Below are positions 1 to 6,728 of a DNA stretch of 12,786 nt, piece by piece. How positions within the stretch are numbered: position 1 is the first letter of the stretch; every line of letters starts with the position of its first letter. Origin of the DNA: Spirochaetales bacterium (GTDB lineage: Bacteria > Spirochaetota > Spirochaetia > DSM-27196 > PWMO01); NCBI GenBank assembly GCA_007130025.1, contig SLTF01000401.1, positions 1 through 12,786 of the forward strand, given 5' to 3'. A program made the position numbers and the translations under genes. The notes under the pieces are model-generated. The model searched no databases. It saw only the letters and a program-made list of their open reading frames with translations, and had not been told where the DNA came from.

Positions 1-302
1 CGACGAAACACAATCGGGCCCAGAACCCTTCGGTTCTGCTGCCAGCTTCTGCCGTCTTCGCTGACCGCAACCGAGAGATAGATGACCCCCTCGTCACCGG
101 AACGACGCACGACCTCCTGAAAAACCACGGCCATCAACTCGCCGTTGGAGCGCGCTCGAGGAAAGAAGGCCGATTCCGCTTCCAGAAACCGGGGTGCTTC
201 GAAAAAGAGCCCCTGGTTGATCAGCGAAAGCTCCTGGGCGGAGATGGGAACCAGAGAGGCGACCGCCAGCGCAACGGCCGCGATCAGAGATCGGCGCCGC
301 AT
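1..302 (-). CDS. Exported protein with BNR/sialidase-like N-terminus (partial)
   Basis: The gene starts at ATG 302-300 and runs off the left edge, so only about 100 N-terminal residues are visible. They begin with a classic signal peptide: MRRR, a hydrophobic stretch around residues 6-19, then a likely cleavage after PISA, so the product is probably exported. The mature part has a pattern seen at the start of BNR/sialidase-type beta-propellers: FPRARSNGELMAVVFQE, then IYLSVAVSEDGRSW. The SEDGRSW stretch resembles an Asp-box but is one residue shorter than the usual S-x-D-x-G-x-T-W. The start lies one base after the TGA of the long upstream gene, so the two are almost certainly co-transcribed and probably translationally coupled; GGGGA lies a little upstream within that gene. 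I infer a surface or periplasmic partner of the TPR protein. Existence of the gene is well supported; the propeller assignment is tentative because most of the protein is outside the window. Confidence 0.75.
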   Translation of the reverse strand, partial: MRRRSLIAAVALAVASLVPISAQELSLINQGLFFEAPRFLEAESAFFPRARSNGELMAVVFQEVVRRSGDEGVIYLSVAVSEDGRSWQQNRRVLGPIVFR

Positions 303-303
303 A

Positions 304-3264
304 TCAGGAGATCCCCAACCGGCCGGCGATGCGCTGGCGAAGGTTCAAGAGCGGCGGATAGAGGCGATTGTTTTCGTTCTGTAAGAGACGCTCGACAATC
401 GCAAACGCCTGAGCGATATTCCCTTCCACAAAGAGGGTCTCGGCCCGTCGAAACTGCTGCTCATCGGCGGTCGAGAGCGCAACCGCCGCCTGCCCTCCGG
501 TGCCGATTCGCAGACGGTCAAGCAGCACTTTGGCCGGGTTATTCTGCGGGTTCAGCGTCACTGCTTCTTCCAGCAGATTGATGGCAGCGCGTACCTGGGC
601 AAGCCCTCCCCCGGCGGAAAGCCCCTGCGCCTGCTGGAATAGCTGGTTTGACCGGGCAATCTGTGCCTGGGTAATTGGATCGGGCCGTATCCCGAGTTGA
701 ATCTCAATCTGTGCAATTCGGTTTGCAAGCCCCGGGAAATTGGGATTGATGGCCTGGAGCGCCTGCAGCTCGATCAGCGCCTCGGTTGGGTCTTCGGTGC
801 GGCGTGCCCACGCCTCGTTGACCCGACTCTCGAATATGGCGGCAAAGTTGTCGGACTCGAGCAGGCGAAGAATCTGCAGCCGCAGGATCCTCGCTTCCCA
901 GTTGTACGGGCGCACCGCAGTCACGTTGGACAGGTTCTGGTCGGCCCGAGTCAGCAGTGGCCGCGCTGCGGCGAGCCCGCCGGCGGTGATGAGATTCTGC
1001 GCTCGATCGTAGTCGGTCTGGGCAAGGTGAAGGTAATTGCTCAGCACGGGATAGAGCGGCTCGGTCTGAACCAGCGTTCGCCGACCCTCCATGGTGAGGG
1101 CGGCAGTCACGAAGCGGTCGAGTCGCTCGATTTCCGGGTTGGGATCGACGTTGGTTCGAGCCCAGGTCTGGCGAGCTTCGTCCAGAACGGAGCGCGCCTG
1201 GCGAAACTGCTCCTGGCGGTACAGCGTATCCGCCTGATCGATGAGACGGCGAACCGCCTGTACGATGAGCTCGTTCTCGGCTTCCTGCAGCCGAACGCCC
1301 AGGGCGACAACGCGCTGGTCGGCCTGAGTACGAAACGCGGGATCCTGTTGCACTTCCAGGGATTCAAAATAGCTGTTTCGCGCCTCTTCCCACAGCGAGC
1401 GCGCCTGTTGCACGTCCAACCTCGCGAGGGCCTGCTCGGTCTGGGTGGCAAATTGATTGCCGCGCGCCCGTAGCTGGGCGGCGAGCGCGACGCGCTCCTC
1501 GGCACGAGTTGCCGTCTCCGCAACCGCCTGCTCCAGGGTACCCATGCGGTTCAGAAAGGCGCGAACCTCGGCAATTCGACCCGCGACCTCACCGTCGGCC
1601 CGCACGTACCCGACTTCCTGCTCGAGGGAATCGAGCAGCGCTTGGGCGTCCGCACGCAGCGCGGCCAAGCGCGGTGTCGCCGCACGCATATCCGCGAGGG
1701 CCTCCGCGGGAAACCGAAAGACCACCGCCACGGCGGTGTCGTCATCCTGCGCGGTCTCGACTCCCTCGATCCGTTGTACCGCGGACGCCTGCAGCGTGCG
1801 ATTCTGCTGATACCCGAGCTCCAGGGTCGCGAGCCGCAACTCTGCGATACGCCGGACCGTCTCGATCTCGGCGATTCTCCCCTCGCCCACCGCAGCTGCC
1901 ACGCGCTCAGCGGTTGCGCGCAGAGTTTCCCGCGCTTCCTCGCGCATCAGGTCAGGAGCGTCAACCGGATAGCGGGCTGCCGCCTCCTGCCACCGGGCCT
2001 GGGCCGATTGCAGTATCGAAGCGATCTGCGACAGCTGGTTGCGGCGGGCGGTAAAGCCCGCAGCGTCCGTATCGGGCCGTTCAAGTGCCCCATCGAGGTC
2101 GGACAGCGCGGTGGAAAGCTCCGCGGCGGTGCGTGCCGCCTCGTAGGCGGTATGGTGATACAGATAAACCGCGAGCTGCGTGCTGCGCAGCTCGTCGATG
2201 GCGCGATCGATGTCCGCCGGTGGAATCGGGGTCACGGCACCGGCCGAGGCCATGAGCACGGCGAAACCGGCGAGCTCCCGAGCATCGCCAAAGAGCGTCG
2301 CCGCATCATCCCACCGACGCGAGGAGTAAGCGAGCTCCGCGCTCGCCGTCACCTCTTCGGTAACCACCGCAAACCGCTCGCTGAGATCCTGCTGCTGGTT
2401 GAGCCGCATGCGCTGCATGGCACCAAGGAGGCCTTCCGGTCCGGGGGCGTCATCCGGACCGAGCGTGAACTGCTGAAGGAACAGGAGGTGCCAGTCGACC
2501 GGATCGTCGGGGAAGAGGGACGGCACGGTTTGCCGCACGTCGGCAACCGTCGCTCCGGCGCTCTCAACCCGGTTCTCGGCTTGTCTCCCTTCGCCGTGCA
2601 AGGAAACAAACCGCCCCACTGCCTCACCGAGTCCTTCGAACGCACGGTCCGCGACGGCACCGGAGAGCTGATCGTACGCCGCGACCAGGGGGGGAGCGCG
2701 ATCCGAGAAGCGCCGCGCCTCAGCTTCAATCTCAGCAACGGAGCGGTTCACCGACTGCGCCACCAGCGCCGGATACCCGCGTTGGTTGAACTCGGGCTGC
2801 TGGAGAACAAACCCGGAGAGGTAGCGTTCGACCGCATCGAGATAGCGGCCCTCGGCCAGCAGCTCCCGCGACTCCCGAATGATGCGCGCTGCGACGCTCT
2901 GGTCGAAGGCGAGCTGCGCGATCACCCGGGCGTAGCTCACCTGCGAGGCGATGCGGGCGTTGGGAAAGCGATCGAGCTCTTCCATCTCGCTGATGATGTC
3001 CAGGGTGGTCTCGATGTCTTCCGGGCTGGTATTGAGGTGCACAATCAGTCGCTCAAGAAGATCGTTATACTGCCCACGAATGGTGCGGATCTGCCTGAGG
3101 AGCTGTTCTGCATCATCGATCCGGTTGGGATTCCGCCGGATTGCCTGCTCGAGGAGCACGATCGCCTCGTTGATCTGTCCCTGCGCAACCAGGTCACGGG
3201 CAACGGATACCGGGTCCTCGCGTTGCCCCGATGCAAACAGAGATGATCCCGGCCCGATCAACAA
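304..3264 (-). CDS. Large exported TPR/coiled-coil repeat protein
   Basis: This is a very long, mostly alpha-helical protein rich in Ala, Glu, Gln and Arg, with TPR-like helix pairs. Clear units are near the N-terminus (VARDLVAQGQINEAIVLLEQ), in the middle (ADTLYRQEQFRQARSVLDEA) and near the C-terminus (AINLLEEAVTLNPQNNPAKV, then AETLFVEGNIAQAFAIVERL). The intervening part is long amphipathic helix, likely coiled coil. No enzymatic motif is visible, so a scaffold or binding role in the envelope is inferred. Coordinates are from the first conventional start codon, TTG at 3264, but this cuts a signal peptide in half. The frame stays open upstream to a TGA at 3339-3337 and encodes PKIATWLLAALFLLIGPG, a full signal sequence, with no ATG, GTG or TTG available. 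CTG at 3321 lies 7 bases after a GGAGG and is the likeliest true start, adding 19 residues. The gene is followed one base later by another exported-protein gene. The coding call is sure; the function is unknown. Confidence 0.88.
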   Translation of the reverse strand: MLIGPGSSLFASGQREDPVSVARDLVAQGQINEAIVLLEQAIRRNPNRIDDAEQLLRQIRTIRGQYNDLLERLIVHLNTSPEDIETTLDIISEMEELDRFPNARIASQVSYARVIAQLAFDQSVAARIIRESRELLAEGRYLDAVERYLSGFVLQQPEFNQRGYPALVAQSVNRSVAEIEAEARRFSDRAPPLVAAYDQLSGAVADRAFEGLGEAVGRFVSLHGEGRQAENRVESAGATVADVRQTVPSLFPDDPVDWHLLFLQQFTLGPDDAPGPEGLLGAMQRMRLNQQQDLSERFAVVTEEVTASAELAYSSRRWDDAATLFGDARELAGFAVLMASAGAVTPIPPADIDRAIDELRSTQLAVYLYHHTAYEAARTAAELSTALSDLDGALERPDTDAAGFTARRNQLSQIASILQSAQARWQEAAARYPVDAPDLMREEARETLRATAERVAAAVGEGRIAEIETVRRIAELRLATLELGYQQNRTLQASAVQRIEGVETAQDDDTAVAVVFRFPAEALADMRAATPRLAALRADAQALLDSLEQEVGYVRADGEVAGRIAEVRAFLNRMGTLEQAVAETATRAEERVALAAQLRARGNQFATQTEQALARLDVQQARSLWEEARNSYFESLEVQQDPAFRTQADQRVVALGVRLQEAENELIVQAVRRLIDQADTLYRQEQFRQARSVLDEARQTWARTNVDPNPEIERLDRFVTAALTMEGRRTLVQTEPLYPVLSNYLHLAQTDYDRAQNLITAGGLAAARPLLTRADQNLSNVTAVRPYNWEARILRLQILRLLESDNFAAIFESRVNEAWARRTEDPTEALIELQALQAINPNFPGLANRIAQIEIQLGIRPDPITQAQIARSNQLFQQAQGLSAGGGLAQVRAAINLLEEAVTLNPQNNPAKVLLDRLRIGTGGQAAVALSTADEQQFRRAETLFVEGNIAQAFAIVERLLQNENNRLYPPLLNLRQRIAGRLGIS

Positions 3265-3323
3265 GAACAGTGCAGCAAGAAGCCAGGTAGCGATTTTTGG
3301 AATATGTACCTGACCTGTCAGAC

Positions 3324-3333
3324 GCTCCCCTCC
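3324..3333 (-). promoter_or_regulatory. Shine-Dalgarno site pointing to a CTG start
   Basis: On the minus strand a strong GGAGGGGAG occurs just upstream of the long TPR gene. Its GGAGG (3333-3329) is 7 bases from the CTG at 3321-3319, which is ideal spacing. No such site precedes the TTG at 3264. It is the main evidence that translation starts at CTG 3321, or at another non-standard codon such as ATT 3303, and includes the complete signal peptide. Confidence 0.5.
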
Positions 3334-3339
3334 AATTCA

Positions 3340-3348
3340 ACTATATCA
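3340..3348 (-). promoter_or_regulatory. Extended -10 promoter of the TPR-protein gene
   Basis: The minus strand reads TGATATAGT, an extended -10 (TGn followed by TATAGT). No good -35 is seen 16-18 bases upstream (TGCGTT at 17). The predicted transcription start is near 3333, giving a leader of only about a dozen bases before CTG 3321. The surrounding GATATGTGATA matches the core at two other promoters in this window. Confidence 0.5.
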
Positions 3349-3450
3349 CATATCGACAGATAAACGCAGGCAGTGTAATGCCGATACTGATAAGAGCATG
3401 GTCGCGCGAACGGCGATTCGGCGCCGATTTCATGGAAGAAACGGCCGAAA

Positions 3451-3459
3451 TGTGATACT
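3451..3459 (+). promoter_or_regulatory. Extended -10 promoter of the UPF0164 gene
   Basis: TGTGATACT fits an extended -10 (TGn plus GATACT). The sequence 17 bases upstream does not resemble a -35. A start of transcription near 3466 would leave a leader of about 15 bases that still contains most of the GAGAAGAAGG ribosome binding site before the ATG at 3481. The GAAATGTGATA context is shared with the two minus-strand extended -10 sites at 3340-3348 and 6649-6657. Confidence 0.45.
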
Positions 3460-3480
3460 TTTGACCCTGAGAAGAAGGTA

Positions 3481-4731
3481 ATGAATAAACGCGTTGTCGT
3501 CATAGCCCTTATCATCCTCGTTGCTCCCTCAGCCCTCTTCTCGTTCTCGCTGCCGGACATCGTCTGGGGTATCAGTGACGCACTGGATACCACCCGGGTG
3601 CGAAATACCGGGCTCACCGTGTTCCCCACGCTGGTCATCCCGATGGGTGGAGAATACGAGGCGATGGGCACCGCCTACACCGCCGTCGCCCGCGATGCAA
3701 CCTTCTTTGATGCCAATCCCGCCGCCAGCTCACGTCTCAATCTCACCGAACTGACGCTGATGCACAATAACCTCATCGCCGACACCAGCATGGAATCGGT
3801 GGTCTACGCGGTGCGGTGGGGTGATCTTGGGTTTGCGGTTGGCGCCAAGTTTCTCCACGTTCCCTTCACCGAGTACGACATCATTGGCGTGCAGCAGAAC
3901 TCGGTTCGATATACGGAAACGGTTGCCGGCGTGAACGTGTCGTACAACCTGTTCAACTCGTTCAACTTCCACGGTGTCTCAGTGGGCACCACGCTGAAAG
4001 CGGCGCACCGGAACATTCCCGCGGTGATTGCCCCCGGACAGTCGGCCTTCGGCGTCATGGCCGATGTGGGCGTGCTGACGCGATTCAATTTCCTGAAGTT
4101 CTACCCATCCCGCAGCCGGAACTTCTCCGTCGGGGTGACCGCGCGCAATCTGGGGCCTCCGGTCCTCGACGAACCCCTGCCCACCAGCATCGTGACGGGC
4201 ATTGCCTACGCCCCACTCCATCCCGTGCTCATCGCCTTTGACGTTACCACGCCAATCGTGCTCTTCAGCGACGCTCCGCCAGAGGAGATCTCATACGCCG
4301 CCGGCCTTGCGGTCCAGGTGACCGACTTTTTCGCCGCGCAGACCGGCTTCCAGCTGCGTGGTGGAAACCCGCGAATCACGCTCGGTGGGCGGGTCAACGT
4401 GCGCGAGTTGGGATTTCATGCAAACTACACCCTCGACATGACCACGCAGACCGACCGGATCGACCGCTTCAGCGTGATGGCGTCACTCAATCTCGGGGAT
4501 CGGGGTCGAGCGGACGTTCAGCGCATGGTGGAAGAGTACTACCTGGACAGTCTGGCGGCCTTTGCGGCCGGCGAGTTTGAAGCGACGGTGACCCTCGCCT
4601 CGCGCGCGGTTGAACTGAACCCGCGATTCACCCCGGCTCAGGAAACCCTCGAGACGGCGCAGCGCCTTCTGGATCTACAACAACGGCTCGACGCCATCCG
4701 CCTCGGAGATGAAGACTTCCTCGCTCCGTAA
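3481..4731 (+). CDS. UPF0164-family outer-membrane-type protein with TPR-like tail
   Basis: This 416-residue protein has an N-terminal signal peptide (MNKR followed by a hydrophobic run to about residue 20, cleavage near FSFS). Residues 57-83 (GGEYEAMGTAYTAVARDATFFDANPAAS) match the opening of the UPF0164/PorV branch of FadL-like barrels, where the motif is a glycine-rich EY..MG.A..A...D....NPA. Residues 90-340 are alternating short beta-strands with aromatic ends, as expected of an outer-membrane barrel, finishing around FSVMASLNLGD. After the barrel, residues 351-384 (YYLDSLAAFAAGEFEATVTL onward to NPRF) form one TPR-like helical hairpin, and helix continues to the C-terminus. The family is known mainly from spirochaetes, with Treponema pallidum paralogues proposed to carry hydrophobic molecules; transport here is inference. 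A GAGAAGAAGG ribosome binding site supports the start. It is transcribed divergently from the large TPR protein. I see no clear terminator in the 63-base convergent gap after it. Confidence 0.85.
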   Translation: MNKRVVVIALIILVAPSALFSFSLPDIVWGISDALDTTRVRNTGLTVFPTLVIPMGGEYEAMGTAYTAVARDATFFDANPAASSRLNLTELTLMHNNLIADTSMESVVYAVRWGDLGFAVGAKFLHVPFTEYDIIGVQQNSVRYTETVAGVNVSYNLFNSFNFHGVSVGTTLKAAHRNIPAVIAPGQSAFGVMADVGVLTRFNFLKFYPSRSRNFSVGVTARNLGPPVLDEPLPTSIVTGIAYAPLHPVLIAFDVTTPIVLFSDAPPEEISYAAGLAVQVTDFFAAQTGFQLRGGNPRITLGGRVNVRELGFHANYTLDMTTQTDRIDRFSVMASLNLGDRGRADVQRMVEEYYLDSLAAFAAGEFEATVTLASRAVELNPRFTPAQETLETAQRLLDLQQRLDAIRLGDEDFLAP

Positions 4732-4794
4732 CCGGAATGAGCCGGCGGCGGCGCGATCACGATACGGACCATCAGTTTGCACAGACCCGATTGA

Positions 4795-5547
4795 TTACCG
4801 CTGAACGTGTCGCTTGAGGGCGAGATAGAGGCAGAAGAGCGGAACGTCTGCCTTGTCCTGGTGCGCCCATTCGGCCATTGCGCGCTGGTAGTCGGCGCGA
4901 CGCGAGGCTCGTATGAGTTTCCGCTCCTGCCTGCGATAATGCCGATCACGAAAACCTTTGGCGAGGTACGACAGGATCTCGGCAGCTACACCCGAGTCGG
5001 CCTCATCAAACAGCACCGCCTGCTGATCAAGGGCGGGAACGCCGTTCCCCTCGTGTGCGTGCAGGGTTTCTTCGAGCCGATGCACCAGCTCCGATTCCTC
5101 AAACACGGTACGGTCGATCGCAGAGCGAATCTCGATGCGGCGCCGCTCCACCCTCTGCGAGGAGAGATCTCGACGAACCAGGGCGAAGTACGCGGCGATC
5201 GATACCGCCAGCGAGATGAGCAGCTCATCCAGGAGGGGCACCGGATCGCGGACGACAATCGACAGAAACAGAAACGCCACAACAAACACTGCCGAGGCGC
5301 CCAGAAAGCGTATCAGAAACCGATCCTCCGCGTTCCAGCGGCGAAGCGCCCGTTCCGCGATCAGGTAGAGCTCATTGCGAAATCCGGTAAGAGCCGAGAC
5401 CGGCGGCTCTTCACCGTAGAGGCCTCGAATGCGGGAAGCCGCCAGCAGCTCCACGCTCTCCTCATCGGCCTCAAAGGGATGGAAAAACATCGAACTTCCA
5501 TCTTTGCGGTAGAGGTGAACGATGTGTACGGTGCGCGGCTCGCTCAT
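4795..5547 (-). CDS. Unrecognised protein with two central membrane helices
   Basis: From ATG 5547 this gives a 250-residue protein. I do not recognise the family. An N-terminal domain of about 80 residues begins MSEPRTVHIVHLYRKDGSSM and is polar and mixed in secondary structure. Two hydrophobic segments follow: FLGASAVFVVAFLFLSIVV and, after a short loop (RDPVPLLDE), LLISLAVSIAAYFALV. The remainder is strongly charged and helical (SSQRVERRRIEIRSAIDRTV), likely cytoplasmic coiled coil, ending LALKRHVQR. This topology suggests an inner-membrane hairpin with both termini in the cytoplasm. The frame is open to a GTG at 5571, but that codon lies inside a consensus promoter whose start of transcription falls at the ATG, so I chose the ATG. 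No ribosome binding site precedes either codon, consistent with a leaderless message. It follows the aldo/keto reductase gene on the same strand by 66 bases but has its own promoter. Function unknown. Confidence 0.78.
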   Translation of the reverse strand: MSEPRTVHIVHLYRKDGSSMFFHPFEADEESVELLAASRIRGLYGEEPPVSALTGFRNELYLIAERALRRWNAEDRFLIRFLGASAVFVVAFLFLSIVVRDPVPLLDELLISLAVSIAAYFALVRRDLSSQRVERRRIEIRSAIDRTVFEESELVHRLEETLHAHEGNGVPALDQQAVLFDEADSGVAAEILSYLAKGFRDRHYRRQERKLIRASRRADYQRAMAEWAHQDKADVPLFCLYLALKRHVQR

Positions 5548-5556
5548 CTGCGCTGA

Positions 5557-5585
5557 AACATAGCTACGCACCGGGCATCTGTCAA
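5557..5585 (-). promoter_or_regulatory. Consensus sigma70-type promoter, likely leaderless transcript
   Basis: On the minus strand, TTGACA (5585-5580) is followed by exactly 17 bases and TATGTT (5562-5557). A start of transcription about 7 bases on falls at 5550-5547, at or next to the ATG at 5547. There would be almost no leader and no room for a ribosome binding site. The perfect -35 and ideal spacing make this the strongest promoter candidate in the window. Confidence 0.65.
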
Positions 5586-5613
5586 TGATTCTCGGTGGAT
5601 CAGGACCAGCCTC

Positions 5614-6600
5614 CTACCACCGCGGGTGGACGTCCGCACGGATGTAGCGATCGTAGACCGCGCGCACCGCCTGCATCTGCTGTGGCGTCAACGCCGGAAG
5701 CGCCGCCGCCCGAATGTTCTCGTGCATCTGCTCGGAGCGGGTCGTACCCGGAATCACGCAGGAAACCTCGTCGAACATCAGAATCCACCGCAGGGCCCAG
5801 AGCGCCGGCACCTCGTCGTCTCCCAAGTGTTGCTTCAGCTCGTCGACCGCCGCGAGACCCCGCTCGAAATCCACGCCCGAAAAGGTCTCGCCCTTGTCGA
5901 ACGCCGCCCCATCGCGATTGAAATGGCGATGATCATCCGTGGCGAACGTCTGGGAAGCGCGCATTTTACCCGAGAGCAGACCGCTGGCAAGCGGCACCCG
6001 AACGATAATGCCGACGTTCGCATCGCGTGCGAGGGAGAAGAACCGGTCCGCGGGCCGATGGCGAAACATGTTAAAGATGATCTGCACCGTATCAACGTTG
6101 GAGAACTCGATCGCCTTCATCGCCTCTTCAACTTTCTCTACCGAAACGCCAAGAGAGGCGATCTTGCCCTCACTCTTCAGACGGTCAAACTCCGCGAAAA
6201 TCTCCGGACGATAGTAGACCTCGGTTGGGGGGCAGTGCAGCTGAATGAGGTCGAGCCGCTCGAGCCCGCTGTTCTTCAGGCTCGCTTCGACAAAGCCGCG
6301 CATCGCCTGCGGTGTATATCCCGCTGACACGTGAGGATCAACGCGACGCCCGCACTTGGTTGCCACATAGACGCGCTCCGATCGAGATCGGACTACCCGC
6401 CCCACGGCTCGCTCGCTTGCGCCGTCTGAGTAGACGTCGGCCGTGTCCAGAAAGTTGATTCCCGCGTCGATCGCCTCATTCAGCAACCGATCCGCGTCGG
6501 CATCGTTGAAGGGTTGACCCCAACCTCCTCCCAACTGCCAGGTTCCAAGAGAAATCTCTGAGACGGAAAAACCGGTTTTCCCCAGCGTTCGAGTGTTCAT
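5614..6600 (-). CDS. Aldo/keto reductase
   Basis: This 328-residue protein is a full-length NADPH-dependent aldo/keto reductase with a (beta/alpha)8 barrel, expected in the cytoplasm. The catalytic tetrad is intact: Asp52 and Tyr57 in FLDTADVYSDG, Lys82 in VATKCG, and His122 in LIQLHCPP. The N-terminus (LGKTGFSVSEISLGTWQLGG) and the coenzyme-binding region near the end (CVIPGTTRSEQMHENIRAA) are typical of bacterial general aldo/keto reductases (YhdN/AKR11-like). Substrate cannot be told from sequence; reduction of reactive aldehydes or sugar-derived carbonyls is the usual role. The start is secure: AAGGAGA sits 6 bases before the ATG. It appears to be transcribed alone from an extended -10 promoter around 6650, and the downstream gene has its own promoter. 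Residues 209-239, between the sixth strand region and the late helices, form a polar loop (DDHRHFNRDGAAFDKGETF) common in this subgroup. Confidence 0.92.
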   Translation of the reverse strand: MNTRTLGKTGFSVSEISLGTWQLGGGWGQPFNDADADRLLNEAIDAGINFLDTADVYSDGASERAVGRVVRSRSERVYVATKCGRRVDPHVSAGYTPQAMRGFVEASLKNSGLERLDLIQLHCPPTEVYYRPEIFAEFDRLKSEGKIASLGVSVEKVEEAMKAIEFSNVDTVQIIFNMFRHRPADRFFSLARDANVGIIVRVPLASGLLSGKMRASQTFATDDHRHFNRDGAAFDKGETFSGVDFERGLAAVDELKQHLGDDEVPALWALRWILMFDEVSCVIPGTTRSEQMHENIRAAALPALTPQQMQAVRAVYDRYIRADVHPRW

Positions 6601-6648
6601 GATGTGTCTCCTTGGTCGATGTAGTACGCAGCGCGCTTCAACTATTCC

Positions 6649-6657
6649 AGTATATCA
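6649..6657 (-). promoter_or_regulatory. Extended -10 promoter of the aldo/keto reductase gene
   Basis: The minus strand reads TGATATACT, an extended -10 (TGn plus TATACT). The hexamer 17 bases upstream is GGAACA, a weak -35. The predicted start of transcription near 6642 gives a leader of about 42 bases with a good AAGGAGA site. The GAGACGTGATATACT context resembles the promoter at 3340-3348 over most positions. Confidence 0.5.
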
Positions 6658-6728
6658 CGTCTCGTAGCATCTGTTCCCAGTTCCGGGTGCTTGCCACTGC
6701 CGCGAGGTTGCGATACAAGGGAGACACC

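Noticed and set aside
1642..3246. Long plus-strand open frame (534 codons) opposite the TPR gene
   Set aside because: It is antisense to a well-supported coding frame with a signal peptide and TPR units, its translation has no recognisable domains, and long antisense frames are expected in GC-rich coding DNA. The same applies to 697-1473.
4732..4794. Possible terminator in the convergent gap after the UPF0164 gene
   Set aside because: Only CCGG/GCCGGC palindromes too short for a stable stem are present, with no T tract on either strand.
5617..5629. CCACC-GCG-GGTGG hairpin at the end of the reductase gene as a terminator
   Set aside because: The stem is only 5 bases with a 3-base loop, it lies within the coding end, and no T tract follows on the minus strand.
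5626..6327. Plus-strand open frame of 233 codons opposite the aldo/keto reductase
   Set aside because: It is a shadow of a fully conserved enzyme. The plus frames at 4807-5556 and 8630-9400 are rejected on the same grounds.
6691..6717. TTGCCA and GATACA as a promoter for the membrane protein gene
   Set aside because: The spacer is only 15 bases and the predicted start of transcription would remove the good ribosome binding site. It may be real as an extended -10 but is not supported well enough to list.
6612..6728. TTG start extending the membrane protein by 39 residues
   Set aside because: There is no ribosome binding site for it, it overlaps the reductase promoter, and the extra residues show no signal or membrane character; ATG 6729 has AAGGGAG.
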